A DNA stretch of 64,000 bases from Pseudooceanicola marinus. GTDB taxonomy: Bacteria; Pseudomonadota; Alphaproteobacteria; Rhodobacterales; Rhodobacteraceae. Positions 27,446-36,676 of the stretch are shown here, piece after piece. Under the pieces are notes generated by a model, which did no database searches, was not told the DNA's origin, and saw nothing but the letters and a program-made list of their open reading frames with translations. The DNA lies in the NCBI RefSeq assembly GCF_002786295.1, contig NZ_PGTC01000013.1, positions 163,000-226,999 of the forward strand. The letters are read 5' to 3'. How positions within the stretch are numbered: the stretch's first letter is position 1; each line of letters starts with the position of its first letter. The position numbers and the translations under genes are program-made.

Positions 27446-28357
27446 TCAGGTGCCGCTGCCGAGGATCTGCACGATATCGTCCAGCGCCTCCAGCGAGGGA
27501 TAGCTGATGGTGATCTTGCCGGACTCCTGCCCCGCCACATGGTCGATCTGCACCTTGTAGCCAAGCGCGGCGGACAGATCCGCCTCCAGCGCCTTGGTGT
27601 CCGCGTCCTTGTCGCCCAGGCTTTTCGGGGCGCTGCGGGTCACCTTGGGCGTCTCGCTGCCGGGCTTCGGCTTCTTCGCCAAGGCCTCGGTAGCGCGTAC
27701 TGACAGCCCTTCGGAGACGACTTTCTTGGCCAGCGTTACCGGATCATCCGACGTAATCAGCGCCCGCGCATGGCCGGCCGACAGCTTGCCCTCTTCCAGG
27801 TATTCGCGCACCTCATCCGGCAGCTGCAGCAGACGCATCAGGTTGGCGATATGCGAGCGGCTTTTGCCGAGCGCCTGGGCCAACTTTTCCTGGGTATGGC
27901 CGAACTTCTCCATCAGCTGCCGGAAACCGGCGGCCTCTTCGATGGGGTTCAGGTCAGCACGCTGAATGTTCTCGATGATCGCGACTTCGAGGACCTCGGT
28001 ATCGTCGAAATCACGCACGATGACGGGCAGTTCGTGCAGCTTGGCCCGCTGCGAGGCGCGCCAGCGACGTTCACCCGCGACGATTTCGAACTTGCCCTCG
28101 TCACCGGGTTTCGGCCGCACGATCAGGGGCTGGATGACGCCCTTTTCCTTGATCGAGGCGGTCAGCTCGTCCAGGTGATCCTCGGTGAAGGTCCGGCGCG
28201 GCTGATCGGGGTTCGGCACCACGTTCTCGATCGGCACCATCATGTCCGGACGGCGGACGCTGGTGCCGCTGGTGGTCGTTGCGGCCGGCTGTTCGTTCAC
28301 ATCGGCCATCAGGGCGGACAGCCCCCGGCCCAGACCCCGGCTCTTTTTCTTTTCCAT
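27446..28357 (-). CDS. parB: Chromosome partitioning protein ParB
   Basis: ParB binds parS, loads as a CTP-dependent clamp and drives origin segregation. The 303-aa protein starts MEKKKSRGLGRGLSALM (the ParA-stimulating basic end). It has the CTP-binding GERRWRAS motif, the HTH TQEKLAQALGKSRSHIANLMRLL and a C-terminal dimer domain. GGAG 5 nt before ATG 28357 decides the start over a GTG 12 nt upstream. It is 17 bp downstream of parA. Four good parS sites lie in this window. Confidence 0.96.
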   Translation of the reverse strand: MEKKKSRGLGRGLSALMADVNEQPAATTTSGTSVRRPDMMVPIENVVPNPDQPRRTFTEDHLDELTASIKEKGVIQPLIVRPKPGDEGKFEIVAGERRWRASQRAKLHELPVIVRDFDDTEVLEVAIIENIQRADLNPIEEAAGFRQLMEKFGHTQEKLAQALGKSRSHIANLMRLLQLPDEVREYLEEGKLSAGHARALITSDDPVTLAKKVVSEGLSVRATEALAKKPKPGSETPKVTRSAPKSLGDKDADTKALEADLSAALGYKVQIDHVAGQESGKITISYPSLEALDDIVQILGSGT

Positions 28358-28374
28358 TCTGCTCTCCACTCGCC

Positions 28375-29184
28375 TCAGGCGGCGACGCTTTCGTGTTTTT
28401 GCAGCAGCTCAGAGGCCAGCGCGCGATAGGCCGCGGCCCCCTTCGACATCGTGTCGAACTCCAGCACCGGCACCGAGAAGGACGGCGCCTCGGATACCCG
28501 GACGTTGCGCGGGATGATCGTGCGGAACACCAGGTCGCCCAGGTTCTCACGCGCGTCTTCCTCCACTTGCTGGCTGAGGTTGTTGCGGCTGTCGTACATC
28601 GTCAGCACGATCCCCTCGATCCGCAGATTGGGATTGGCCGACTGGCGCACCTCCCGGATCGTCAGCATCAGCTGCGACAGGCCTTCCAGGGCGAAAAACT
28701 CGCTCTGCAGCGGCACCAGCACCGAATGCGCGGCGACCATGGCGTTGACCGTCAACAAGTTCAGCGAGGGCGGACAATCAATCAGGATGTAATCGTAGTT
28801 CAGGTCGTTCATCGCCGGCTGACGCAGGGCATCATGCAGCAGGAAGGACCTTTTTTCATTGGCGATCAGCTCAATATCCGCCGAGGACAGGTCGACGGTG
28901 GCCGGCACGATGTCCAGGTTCTGCACGTCGCTCTGCATGATGATCTGGTCAAGTTGCGCATCGTCCAGCATCAATTCGTAACTGGTATAGGTGCGGTCAT
29001 CGGGCTCGACACCCAACCCGGTAGAGGCGTTGCCCTGCGGATCGATGTCGATCAGGAGAACCCGCTGCCCCTGCTCCGCCAGTGCGGCACCGAGGTTGAT
29101 CGCGGTCGTGGTCTTCCCCACCCCGCCTTTCTGGTTGGCGATGGCGACGATGCGGGGACCATGCGCCGAAAGCAGGTCAGACAC
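28375..29184 (-). CDS. parA: Chromosome partitioning ATPase ParA
   Basis: ParA is the deviant-Walker ATPase that moves ParB-parS complexes on the nucleoid. The 269-aa protein has KGGVGKTT (19-26, both lysines present), DIDPQGNAST and DCPPSLNLLTVNA. It overlaps the end of rsmG by 8 bp and precedes parB, the usual alphaproteobacterial order. Confidence 0.96.
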   Translation of the reverse strand: MSDLLSAHGPRIVAIANQKGGVGKTTTAINLGAALAEQGQRVLLIDIDPQGNASTGLGVEPDDRTYTSYELMLDDAQLDQIIMQSDVQNLDIVPATVDLSSADIELIANEKRSFLLHDALRQPAMNDLNYDYILIDCPPSLNLLTVNAMVAAHSVLVPLQSEFFALEGLSQLMLTIREVRQSANPNLRIEGIVLTMYDSRNNLSQQVEEDARENLGDLVFRTIIPRNVRVSEAPSFSVPVLEFDTMSKGAAAYRALASELLQKHESVAA

Positions 29185-29791
29185 GTTCGATTCCTCCGAT
29201 TTTCAGGATCACAGCCTCGGGTTCGGTTGTACTCGGCACGGCCTCGCAGGAAAAGCGCCAATGGGCCTCTGCCGCGCGAACTTCCTCGCGCCAGCGTGCG
29301 CCCTTCTGGAAAAGCGCCGTTCCGTCGGCGGCCAGATGGCGCTCGGCAAAGCCCAGAAGCCCCTCCAACTGCGTCAGCGCCCTGGCAGAAAGCACATCGG
29401 CGCCCTGCTCCGGGGCAGATTCGATGCGTTTGGCCAGAATATCCACCCTCAGCCCGCATTCCCGCGCCACCGAACGCAGGAAGGCGCACTTCCTCTGGTC
29501 CGATTCGATCAGGGTGAAGCGCGCCTGCGGCTGCCGTTCCGCCGTCAGGATCGCCACGACGAGGCCGGGAAAGCCCCCGCCACTGCCAATATCGACCCAT
29601 TTTTCATAGCTTTCGGGCGCCAGATCGGCCACCTGGATCGAATCCAGCAGGTGCCGGGTCCACAACTCCGGGATCGTGGATTTGGCCACCAGGTTGATCT
29701 TCGGATTCCAGCGCGTCAGCAGATCCGCGTAGGTGTCGAGCCGCTGCAATGTTTCACGTGAAACATTGGCGGCGATGTCATCCCTGCTCAC
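29177..29791 (-). CDS. rsmG: 16S rRNA (guanine-527-N7)-methyltransferase
   Basis: RsmG (GidB, 204 aa) methylates G527 of 16S rRNA with [19 protein letters not shown] is the SAM loop, and TRHLLDSIQ and SARALTQL are conserved. The GTG start at 29791 overlaps the mnmG TGA (GTGA). A perfect parS encodes residues NVSRET near the N-terminus, so the coding constraint and the ParB site are superimposed. Confidence 0.94.
   Translation of the reverse strand: MSRDDIAANVSRETLQRLDTYADLLTRWNPKINLVAKSTIPELWTRHLLDSIQVADLAPESYEKWVDIGSGGGFPGLVVAILTAERQPQARFTLIESDQRKCAFLRSVARECGLRVDILAKRIESAPEQGADVLSARALTQLEGLLGFAERHLAADGTALFQKGARWREEVRAAEAHWRFSCEAVPSTTEPEAVILKIGGIERV
29747..29768. other. parS: parS centromere site, perfect (in rsmG)
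   Basis: The 16-bp consensus TGTTTCACGTGAAACA occupies 29750-29765 and sits in a 22-bp perfect palindrome (29747-29768). It lies 0.6 kb from the parA start and 5.1 kb from the predicted origin. Confidence 0.95.
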
Positions 29792-31665
29792 GCCGATTTT
29801 TCCCGTTTATCGCGGTTCAGACGCGACAGGATCAGCGCCAGCGCGGCCGGGGTCATGCCCTCGATCCGGCCCGCCTGCGCCAAATTCGACGGGCGGATGC
29901 GCACCAGTTTCGATTTCAGCTCATTCGACAGCCCATCGAGCCGATCATAGTCGAAATCACCAGGAATCCCGCGCGCCTCGTCTTTCTGCAGCGCCTGGGC
30001 ATCGTTCTGCTGGCGCTGGATATAGGTGGCGTAGAGCGCATCGCGCCGCAGCTGCTCCTGGGTTTCCTGATCCAGATCGGCCAGTTCGGGCGCCAGAAGC
30101 ACAAGATCTGCGACAGTTGTCTCTGGGAAGGCCAACACCTGGTAGAGCGTACGCTGCTTGCCGTCTTCCCCCACGCGAATGCCGGCGGCATTCAGCTGCT
30201 TCGGAGTCACCACGGTGTTATCCAACACGTCGCGCCCTGCCCCGATGCGGCCCATCTTTGCCTCGAAGGCGGTACGGCGCGTCTCGCCGACGAACCCGGC
30301 CTCTACGCCTTTTGGGGTCAGCCGCTGATCCGCATTATCGGCGCGCAGAGACAGCCGGTATTCGGCGCGCGAGGTGAACATGCGATAGGGTTCCGAGACC
30401 CCGCGCGTGGTCAGATCGTCGATCATCACCCCGATGTAGCTGTCAGACCGGCTGAACAACACAGGATCTTGTGCCAGTGCCTCTTTCGCGGCGTTCACGC
30501 CAGCGACCAGGCCCTGGGCCGCGGCCTCTTCATAGCCCGTGGTGCCATTGATCTGCCCCGCCAGATACAGGCCCGGCAGGTCGCGCAGAGACAGCCGCGT
30601 GTCCAGGGCGCGGGGATCGACGTAATCGTATTCGATGGCATAGCCCGGCTGCAGGATCTCGACGTTCTCGAGCCCCTTCATCGACCGGACATAGGCGTGC
30701 TGCACCTCCACGGGAAGCGAGGTGGAGATGCCATTGGGATAAACCGTATCGTCGTCCAGCCCCTCGGGTTCCAGGAAGACCTGGTGGCTGTCCTTGTCGG
30801 CAAAGCGCACCACCTTGTCCTCGATCGACGGGCAATAGCGCGGGCCGACCCCGTCAATGTGCCCGCCGTACATGGCCGAGCGTTCGAGGTTTTCGCGGAT
30901 GATCTCATGCGTGGCAGCGTTGGTGTGGGTGATGCCACAGGCGACCTGGCGAAGGTTTACGCCCTTGGACAGGAAGGAAAACAGCACCGGATCCTCGTCG
31001 CCCGGCTGATCCTCCAACTCCTCCCAGTCGATCGTCTTGCCGTTCAGCCGTGGCGGCGTGCCGGTTTTTAGCCGTCCCATCGGCAGATCAAGCGCACGCA
31101 GGCGGTCACCCAGGCGATCCGCAGCGCTGTCACCCATGCGACCGCCGCCATAACTGACGTCGCCGATATGGATGAGGCCCCTCAGGAAGGTGCCGGTGGT
31201 CAGAACCACGGCGCCGGCCGAGATCTCGGACCCGTCGCCAAGGATAACACCTGCAACCCGCTCGCCCTCCATGCGGAAGTCGGTCACCTCGCCTTCCAGC
31301 ACCGTCAGTCCCGGGGTATTCGTCATTTCCCGCAACATTTCAGTACGATAGACGGCGCGATCCGCCTGGGCGCGCGGCCCCTGCACGGCGGGACCCTTTC
31401 GACGGTTCAGCAGCCGGAACTGGATGCCGGCCAGATCCGCCACGCGGCCCATGACCCCGTCCAGCGCGTCGATTTCACGCACCAGGTGGCCTTTACCCAA
31501 GCCCCCGATAGCCGGGTTGCAAGACATGACGCCAATGCCGGACAGCTTCAGCGTGACCAGCGCGGTGCGGGCGCCACACCGGGCGGCGGCAGCGGCAGCG
31601 TCGCAACCGGCGTGTCCACCGCCCACGACCACAACATCGAAATCAGAATGTTTCACGTGAAACAT
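29788..31665 (-). CDS. mnmG: tRNA uridine-5-carboxymethylaminomethyl modification enzyme MnmG
   Basis: MnmG (GidA) works with MnmE to modify wobble uridine 34 of tRNAs, using FAD. The FAD loop [13 protein letters not shown] is at 12-24, and [15 protein letters not shown] is conserved. I take ATG 31665 ([10 protein letters not shown]), with GAGG 3 nt before it; a GTG at 31674 overlapping the mnmE stop is possible. The first codons (FHVKH) lie on a perfect parS. Length is 625 aa, as expected. Confidence 0.95.
   Translation of the reverse strand: MFHVKHSDFDVVVVGGGHAGCDAAAAAARCGARTALVTLKLSGIGVMSCNPAIGGLGKGHLVREIDALDGVMGRVADLAGIQFRLLNRRKGPAVQGPRAQADRAVYRTEMLREMTNTPGLTVLEGEVTDFRMEGERVAGVILGDGSEISAGAVVLTTGTFLRGLIHIGDVSYGGGRMGDSAADRLGDRLRALDLPMGRLKTGTPPRLNGKTIDWEELEDQPGDEDPVLFSFLSKGVNLRQVACGITHTNAATHEIIRENLERSAMYGGHIDGVGPRYCPSIEDKVVRFADKDSHQVFLEPEGLDDDTVYPNGISTSLPVEVQHAYVRSMKGLENVEILQPGYAIEYDYVDPRALDTRLSLRDLPGLYLAGQINGTTGYEEAAAQGLVAGVNAAKEALAQDPVLFSRSDSYIGVMIDDLTTRGVSEPYRMFTSRAEYRLSLRADNADQRLTPKGVEAGFVGETRRTAFEAKMGRIGAGRDVLDNTVVTPKQLNAAGIRVGEDGKQRTLYQVLAFPETTVADLVLLAPELADLDQETQEQLRRDALYATYIQRQQNDAQALQKDEARGIPGDFDYDRLDGLSNELKSKLVRIRPSNLAQAGRIEGMTPAALALILSRLNRDKREKSA
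31648..31665. other. parS: parS centromere site, perfect (at the mnmG start codon)
   Basis: TGTTTCACGTGAAACA is at 31649-31664 within an 18-bp palindrome that includes the mnmG ATG. ParB loading here could affect mnmG expression. Confidence 0.95.
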
Positions 31666-31670
31666 CTCCC

Positions 31671-32951
31671 TCACTTACCGATGCAGAACGACGAGAAGAT
31701 CTCGCCCAGCAGGGTCTCGACATCCACGATGCCTACCAGAGAATCGAGCGCCCTGATAGCGGAGCGCAGCTCTTCGGCGATCAGGTCTTCGCTATAGGCG
31801 GGATCACGCAGCAGGACGCGGGCCTGGGCCAGGTCATCCAACGCGCGCAGGATTGCGACGCGGTGGCGTTCGCGGGTCGCAGTGGCGACGAGCGCGCTGC
31901 GCTGGCTGAAAACATCGGTCAGCCGGGTAACCAGGCGGTCGATCCCCTGCCCCGTCGCACCGCTGATTCCCTCCGGATCGCCGGTCAGATCCGCTTTCCC
32001 TTGCAGGACGATGTCGTCCTCGCGCAGGTCGATTCGCGGATCCTCGCCCGGTTCCAGCAGGTAGATCCGCAGGTCGGCCTCCTCGGCCCGGGCCTTTGCC
32101 CGCGCAATGCCGATGGATTCGACCTCATCTTCGGTCTCGCGCAGCCCGGCGGTGTCCAGCAGGGTCACCGGCAGACCGTTCAGGTCCATCCGAACCTCGA
32201 TCACGTCGCGGGTGGTGCCGGCGACAGCGGAGGTGATGGCCGCCTCGCGCCCGGCCAGCGCGTTCAGAAGCGTAGATTTCCCGGCATTCGGTGCGCCCAG
32301 AATGGCAACCTCGAACCCTTGGCGCACCCGTTCGGCCACTGCAGCGCCGCGCGCCTGGGTCTCCAGCGAGGCCGCAACCCCATCCAGCAGCTCATGCACC
32401 TCGGGGCGCACGTCGACGGGCACGTCTTCATCGGCAAAGTCGATCACCGCCTCCAGCAGCGCGGCGGCGCGAATCAGATCGTGGCGCCAGCCCTGAACCA
32501 CCTCGCCCAGCTTGCCGGAAAACACCCGCTGCGCCTGACGACGCTGCGCCTCGGTCTCCGAATCAATCAGATCAGCCAGGCCTTCGACCTGGGCCAGATC
32601 CATCTTGCCGTTCTCCAGCGCACGTCGGGTGAACTCCCCCGCCTCGGCCATGCGCCCGCCCTCCACCTCGGACAGCATACGCAGGACGGAGGTCACGATG
32701 GCCGGCGAGCCGTGCAGATGCAGTTCCACCACGTCCTCACCGGTGAAGCTGGCCGGCCCCGGAAAGGCCAGGATCAGCGCCTGGTCGACCACATCTTCGC
32801 CGTCGCGCAGCAGGCGCAGAGCCGCGGCGCGCGGTTCCGGCGCGGACAGGCCAAAACGCGACAGGGCCGGGAAAGCTCCCGGCCCAGAAATCCTGATGAC
32901 GGAGACGCCAGCCCGGCCGGGGGCCGAGGTGAGCGCGAAAATCGTGTCCAT
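31671..32951 (-). CDS. mnmE: tRNA modification GTPase MnmE
   Basis: MnmE (TrmE) is the GTPase partner of MnmG. The 426-aa protein has a folate-binding N-terminal domain, a helical domain, and a G domain with [21 protein letters not shown] and the K-loop region. It ends in CIGK, the conserved C-terminal C-x-G-K motif. It lies directly upstream of mnmG (stop and GTG overlap). Confidence 0.95.
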   Translation of the reverse strand: MDTIFALTSAPGRAGVSVIRISGPGAFPALSRFGLSAPEPRAAALRLLRDGEDVVDQALILAFPGPASFTGEDVVELHLHGSPAIVTSVLRMLSEVEGGRMAEAGEFTRRALENGKMDLAQVEGLADLIDSETEAQRRQAQRVFSGKLGEVVQGWRHDLIRAAALLEAVIDFADEDVPVDVRPEVHELLDGVAASLETQARGAAVAERVRQGFEVAILGAPNAGKSTLLNALAGREAAITSAVAGTTRDVIEVRMDLNGLPVTLLDTAGLRETEDEVESIGIARAKARAEEADLRIYLLEPGEDPRIDLREDDIVLQGKADLTGDPEGISGATGQGIDRLVTRLTDVFSQRSALVATATRERHRVAILRALDDLAQARVLLRDPAYSEDLIAEELRSAIRALDSLVGIVDVETLLGEIFSSFCIGK

Positions 32952-32970
32952 CTCACCCTCTCGTGGTGGA

Positions 32971-34242
32971 TCAGGTGTTCATCGAGTCGAAGAATTCCGA
33001 GTTGGTCTTCGTCTGCTTCAGCTTGGAAATCAGGAACTCGATGGCGTCGGTCGTACCCATCGGGTTCAGGATGCGGCGCAGGACGAAAGTCTTCTGCAGA
33101 TCGGCCTTGTCGACCAGCAGATCCTCTTTCCGCGTGCCGGACTTGAGGATGTCCATCGCCGGGTAAACGCGCTTATCCGCGATCTTGCGATCCAGGACGA
33201 TTTCCGAGTTACCGGTGCCCTTGAATTCTTCGAAGATCACCTCGTCCATGCGCGAACCGGTGTCGATCAGCGCCGTGGCGATGATGGTCAGCGAGCCGCC
33301 CTCTTCGATATTCCGCGCCGCACCGAAGAAGCGTTTGGGCCGCTGCAGGGCGTTGGCGTCGACACCGCCGGTCAGAACCTTGCCCGAAGACGGCACCACG
33401 GTGTTGAAGGCACGACCAAGTCTTGTGATCGAATCGAGAAGGATCACAACATCTCGTTTATGCTCGACCAGGCGCTTGGCCTTTTCGATGACCATTTCCG
33501 AGACGGCAACGTGGCGCGTGGCGGGTTCGTCGAAGGTGGAGGAGATGACCTCGCCCTTCACGTTCCGTTGCATGTCGGTGACTTCCTCGGGGCGTTCGTC
33601 GATCAGCAGGACGATCAGATAGCACTCGGGGTGGTTCGTCTCGATGCTGTGCGCAATGTTCTGCAGCAGCACGGTCTTACCCGTACGCGGCGGCGCCACG
33701 ATCAGAGAACGCTGGCCCTTCCCGATCGGCACCACCAGGTCGATGATCCGCGCCGAGCGGTCCTTGATGGTGGGATCCTCGATTTCCATCTTCAGCCGCT
33801 CATCCGGGTAGAGCGGCGTCAGGTTGTCGAAGGCGATCTTGTGGCGGGCCTTCTCAGGCGCCTCGAAGTTGATCTGGGTGACCGAGGTCAGCGCGAAGTA
33901 GCGTTCGTTGTCGTCAGGCTGCTTCATCAGCCCCTCGACCGTGTCGCCGGTGCGCAGCGAATGCTGGCGGATCATGTCGGGCGAGACGTAGATGTCATCG
34001 GGACCCGGCAGATAGTTCGCCTCGGGCGAGCGCAGGAAGCCGAACCCGTCCTGCAGCACCTCCAGCACGCCATCGCCGCCGACCGTCCATTCGTCGTCGG
34101 CCAGTTCGCGCAGGATCTGGAACATCATTTCGCCCTTGCGCATGGTCGAGGCGTTCTCGATTTCGAGTTCCTCGGCCATGGCCAGCAGATCCTTGGGGCT
34201 CTTCGCCTTCAGATCGGACAGGTTCAGATGGTTCTCGGTCAT
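32971..34242 (-). CDS. rho: Transcription termination factor Rho
   Basis: Rho is the hexameric RNA helicase that ends transcripts. The 423-aa protein has an N-terminal domain ([23 protein letters not shown]), the RNA-binding cold-shock-like fold ([23 protein letters not shown]), and the ATPase with APPRTGKT and [13 protein letters not shown]. The ATG at 34242 matches the family start; the upstream extension does not. A 125-bp leader with hairpins separates it from hemJ. Confidence 0.96.
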   Translation of the reverse strand: MTENHLNLSDLKAKSPKDLLAMAEELEIENASTMRKGEMMFQILRELADDEWTVGGDGVLEVLQDGFGFLRSPEANYLPGPDDIYVSPDMIRQHSLRTGDTVEGLMKQPDDNERYFALTSVTQINFEAPEKARHKIAFDNLTPLYPDERLKMEIEDPTIKDRSARIIDLVVPIGKGQRSLIVAPPRTGKTVLLQNIAHSIETNHPECYLIVLLIDERPEEVTDMQRNVKGEVISSTFDEPATRHVAVSEMVIEKAKRLVEHKRDVVILLDSITRLGRAFNTVVPSSGKVLTGGVDANALQRPKRFFGAARNIEEGGSLTIIATALIDTGSRMDEVIFEEFKGTGNSEIVLDRKIADKRVYPAMDILKSGTRKEDLLVDKADLQKTFVLRRILNPMGTTDAIEFLISKLKQTKTNSEFFDSMNT

Positions 34243-34367
34243 GAAAAAAAGGTCCTTAGTCCGGCCCGAAGGGGCACGCGGATCGGGTATATGCATGGAA
34301 GATCGACTCGCCCGGACGGGCGGCTTGGAGCCTCAGATAGGCGCTTCCCCTTTCTGAGTCAATAAAA

Positions 34368-34814
34368 TCAGAACTTCACGACGACGGAGGCGACGATGAC
34401 GATCATCAGAAGCGTCGGCACCTCGTTCATCATCCGGTAGGTCCGGCCGCTCCGCGTGTTGTCACCGCGCACGAAATCTTTCCGCCGCAGGCCCAGCCAG
34501 TGATGGAACCAGGTCATCGCCAGCACCGAGATCGCCTTCAGCCAGGGCCAGACATCGCCCCAGTAGACGATCCCGGGGGTGAAGACGAGGGCGAGGCCGA
34601 AAACCCAGGTCGCGATCATCGCCGGGTTCATGATTCCGCGCAGAAGGCGGCGTTCCATGGTCTGGAATAGCTGGTCCGTCGTCTCATCCAGATCCTGTTC
34701 GGTATGATAGACGAAGAGACGGGGCAGGTAGAAGATCCCGGCCATCCAGGAAATCACCGAGATGATGTGCAGGAACTTTGTCCACGGGTAGGCCAGGGCG
34801 AGGAAATCGAGCAT
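34368..34814 (-). CDS. hemJ: Protoporphyrinogen IX oxidase HemJ
   Basis: HemJ is the membrane heme protein that oxidises protoporphyrinogen IX in most alphaproteobacteria. The 148-aa protein has four hydrophobic segments and the family signature KFLHIISVISWMAGIFYLPRLFVYH, including H16. WFHHWLGLRRKDF and RMMNEVPTLLMI are also conserved. It is the leftward gene closest to the predicted origin; GGAG precedes its ATG. Confidence 0.93.
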   Translation of the reverse strand: MLDFLALAYPWTKFLHIISVISWMAGIFYLPRLFVYHTEQDLDETTDQLFQTMERRLLRGIMNPAMIATWVFGLALVFTPGIVYWGDVWPWLKAISVLAMTWFHHWLGLRRKDFVRGDNTRSGRTYRMMNEVPTLLMIVIVASVVVKF

Positions 34815-34924
34815 GGGGAACTCCGGTCAGTCTCTCTCCCCCTAATAAATAAGAAAGAAAAAAAGAAGTTGTTGTTTGTTGTAGTCTGACCCCTACCCTG
34901 TGGATCCTTTCTTTCCGCACAGGT

Positions 34925-34933
34925 TTATCCACA
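34925..34933 (+). promoter_or_regulatory. DnaA box, perfect consensus
   Basis: TTATCCACA, 40 bp to the right of the A/T-rich tract of the predicted origin. Confidence 0.8.
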
Positions 34934-35126
34934 GGGGGATAAGTCTGGGGGGAATCGTTAGCGAATCGAGGAGAAGTTTTCGCGAGATTCCGAAAGTTTT
35001 TGGATTCCAGTGGCTTGCCCTGGGACAAACCTGTGGGCAACGAAAGATGCCTTGTGGGGATCGAATCCGGGGAGTCTTCGGGATACGGAGTTTTCCAGTT
35101 GTCCTTATCCCTCGGTGGGAGTCTTT

Positions 35127-35169
35127 CGCATCGCTGTGAGGGACTCGGGGGGTTACGCACAGCGATGCG
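35127..35169. repeat. 12-bp inverted repeat in the predicted origin
   Basis: CGCATCGCTGTG and CACAGCGATGCG are perfect arms separated by 19 bp that contain a GACTC site and part of a degenerate DnaA box. Confidence 0.7.
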
Positions 35170-35176
35170 CCGGGTC

Positions 35177-35197
35177 TTGCGTCAAGACGCAATTTTT
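35177..35197 (+). terminator. Terminator-like hairpin at the right end of the origin
   Basis: TTGCGT-CAAG-ACGCAA followed by TTTTT, 50 bp before maf. It could stop rightward transcripts inside the origin; no gene is seen upstream of it on this strand. Confidence 0.5.
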
Positions 35198-35238
35198 CCC
35201 AGAAGTATCTCTAACCCATCACCCAGTTTTCCGCCGGT

Positions 35239-35247
35239 TTATCCACA
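35239..35247 (+). promoter_or_regulatory. DnaA box, perfect, touching the maf start codon
   Basis: TTATCCACA; its last A is the first base of the maf ATG. DnaA bound here could repress maf and its operon. Confidence 0.7.
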
Positions 35248-35846
35248 TGCCCGCACCTATCCTCCTGGCGTCCGGTTCCGAAATCCGGGCAGAGCTGCTG
35301 CGCCGCGCGGGCGTGGCCTTCGAGATCAGCAAAGCACGCATTGATGAAGAGATGGTTAAGGCCTCTCTGCAGGCCGAGGGCGAGCGGCCGCGCAACATCG
35401 CGGACGCCCTGGCGGGTCTGAAGGCTGAAAAAGTCGGACTGAAGCACCCAGATGCGTTCACCATCGGCTGCGATCAGGTGCTGGAACTGGACGGAGAGAT
35501 CCTTTCCAAGCCCGAAAGCGCCGAGGAGGCCCGCGCCCAGATCGAACGCCTGGCCGGGCAGCGGCATTCTCTGCACACTGCGGCGGTCATCCATAACGAG
35601 GGCAAGCCGGTTTGGCGGAAACTGTCGGAGGTTAAGCTGACGATGCGCCGCCCCTCGCCCGCCTATCTGGACGGCTATATCGCCCGGAACTGGCCCGCGA
35701 TCGGACACTCCTGCGGCGCCTATCAGCTGGAGAACGAGGGCGCGCGCCTCTTTACCCGGGTTGACGGCGACTATTTCTCCGTGTTGGGGCTGCCGCTCCT
35801 TGAAATCCTCGATTACCTCGGCCTGAGAGGAGCCATCGCCGCATGA
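35247..35846 (+). CDS. maf: Maf/YceF-type nucleotide pyrophosphatase
   Basis: Maf proteins hydrolyse non-canonical or modified nucleoside triphosphates. The 199-aa protein starts PAPILLASGSEIRAELL (the family has ASxSPRR; here SEIRAE, a known variant). It has IGCDQVLELDGEIL with the catalytic Asp and a late RVDGDYFSVLGLPL block. The start is ATG 35247; a longer open frame to the left lies in the origin and is not coding. It is coupled to aroE by ATGA. Confidence 0.9.
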   Translation: MPAPILLASGSEIRAELLRRAGVAFEISKARIDEEMVKASLQAEGERPRNIADALAGLKAEKVGLKHPDAFTIGCDQVLELDGEILSKPESAEEARAQIERLAGQRHSLHTAAVIHNEGKPVWRKLSEVKLTMRRPSPAYLDGYIARNWPAIGHSCGAYQLENEGARLFTRVDGDYFSVLGLPLLEILDYLGLRGAIAA

Positions 35847-36676
35847 ATCCCGACATGATCCCCCTTGCCGGTGTCATCGGTCGCCCGATCGTCCATTCCC
35901 GCTCGCCGCAGCTGCATGGCTACTGGCTGAAATCCATGGGGCTGCCCGGGCACTACATCCCGATGGAGGTCGCCGCCGAGGATCTGCGCGAGGTGTTGCG
36001 CACCCTGCCGAAGATGGGCTTCGTTGGCGTCAACGTGACGATCCCCCATAAGGAAGCGATCCTGGAGATTGCCGACCTGGTGACCGACCGGGCGACGGTG
36101 ATCGGGGCCGCGAACACGCTGATCTTCCGCAACGATGGAAAGATTCATGCAGATAATACAGATGGTTACGGATTCATCGAGAATCTGAAGCAAAACGCGC
36201 CGAACTGGGATCCGACCGCCGGCCCGACCGCCCTGCTGGGCGCCGGCGGCGCCGCGCGGGCGGTGATCTCGGCGCTGCTGGACGCCGGCGTGCCGGAGAT
36301 CGTCATTTCCAACCGGACGCGCGCGCGGGCGGACAAGCTGCACGATGATTTCGGCCGCCGGGTGCGGGTCGTCGAATGGGTTCAGGCCGGCAATGCGATC
36401 GAGGATGCGGCGACGGTGGTCAACACCACCTCTCTCGGGATGCTGGGCAAGCCCGAGCTGCGGGTGCCGCTGGACGGGCTGAGCAAGCATCAGGTCGTCA
36501 CGGATATTGTCTATAACCCTCTGAAAACTAACCTTCTTCTAGAGGCTGAGAAAGCCGGCGCCACGGTGGTCGATGGCCTCGGCATGCTGCTGCACCAAGC
36601 GGTCCCGGGGTTCGAACGATGGTTCGGCAAGCGCCCGGAAGTCACGGCGGAGGCCCGCGCGGCGGCCCTGGCATGA
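35843..36676 (+). CDS. aroE: Shikimate dehydrogenase
   Basis: AroE reduces 3-dehydroshikimate with NADPH in aromatic amino-acid synthesis. The 277-aa protein has the substrate-binding SRSPQLHGYW, the catalytic K70 in NVTIPHK, D107 in NTDGYG and the Rossmann loop GAGGAARAV. It overlaps maf upstream and coaE downstream by 4 bp each. Confidence 0.95.
   Translation: MNPDMIPLAGVIGRPIVHSRSPQLHGYWLKSMGLPGHYIPMEVAAEDLREVLRTLPKMGFVGVNVTIPHKEAILEIADLVTDRATVIGAANTLIFRNDGKIHADNTDGYGFIENLKQNAPNWDPTAGPTALLGAGGAARAVISALLDAGVPEIVISNRTRARADKLHDDFGRRVRVVEWVQAGNAIEDAATVVNTTSLGMLGKPELRVPLDGLSKHQVVTDIVYNPLKTNLLLEAEKAGATVVDGLGMLLHQAVPGFERWFGKRPEVTAEARAAALA

Larger units (their letters stand above)
34815..35246. 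other. oriC: Predicted chromosomal replication origin (oriC)
   Basis: This 432-bp gene-free stretch has an A/T-rich tract (34843-34884) that could unwind. It has perfect DnaA boxes TTATCCACA at 34925-34933 and 35239-35247, and degenerate ones at 34899-34907, 35032-35040 and 35153-35161. Eight GANTC sites lie in 34952-35146. A 12-bp inverted repeat (35127-35138 / 35158-35169) and a small hairpin with TTTTT (35177-35197) follow. Flanking genes diverge from it, and the maf-aroE-coaE-dnaQ-secB order matches the Caulobacter origin neighbourhood; hemE and DUF299, present there, are not next to it here. Confidence 0.85.

Noticed and set aside
34934..34942. Additional DnaA box GGGGGATAA
   Set aside because: It has two mismatches in the conserved half and lies within a G-run; not counted.
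35050..35072. tRNA-like GGGGATCGAATCC in the origin
   Set aside because: There is no cloverleaf; it is explained by a GANTC site in G-rich DNA.
35010..35246. Upstream extension of maf through the origin
   Set aside because: The frame is open but crosses the DnaA boxes, the inverted repeat and the terminator hairpin; maf homology starts at 35247.
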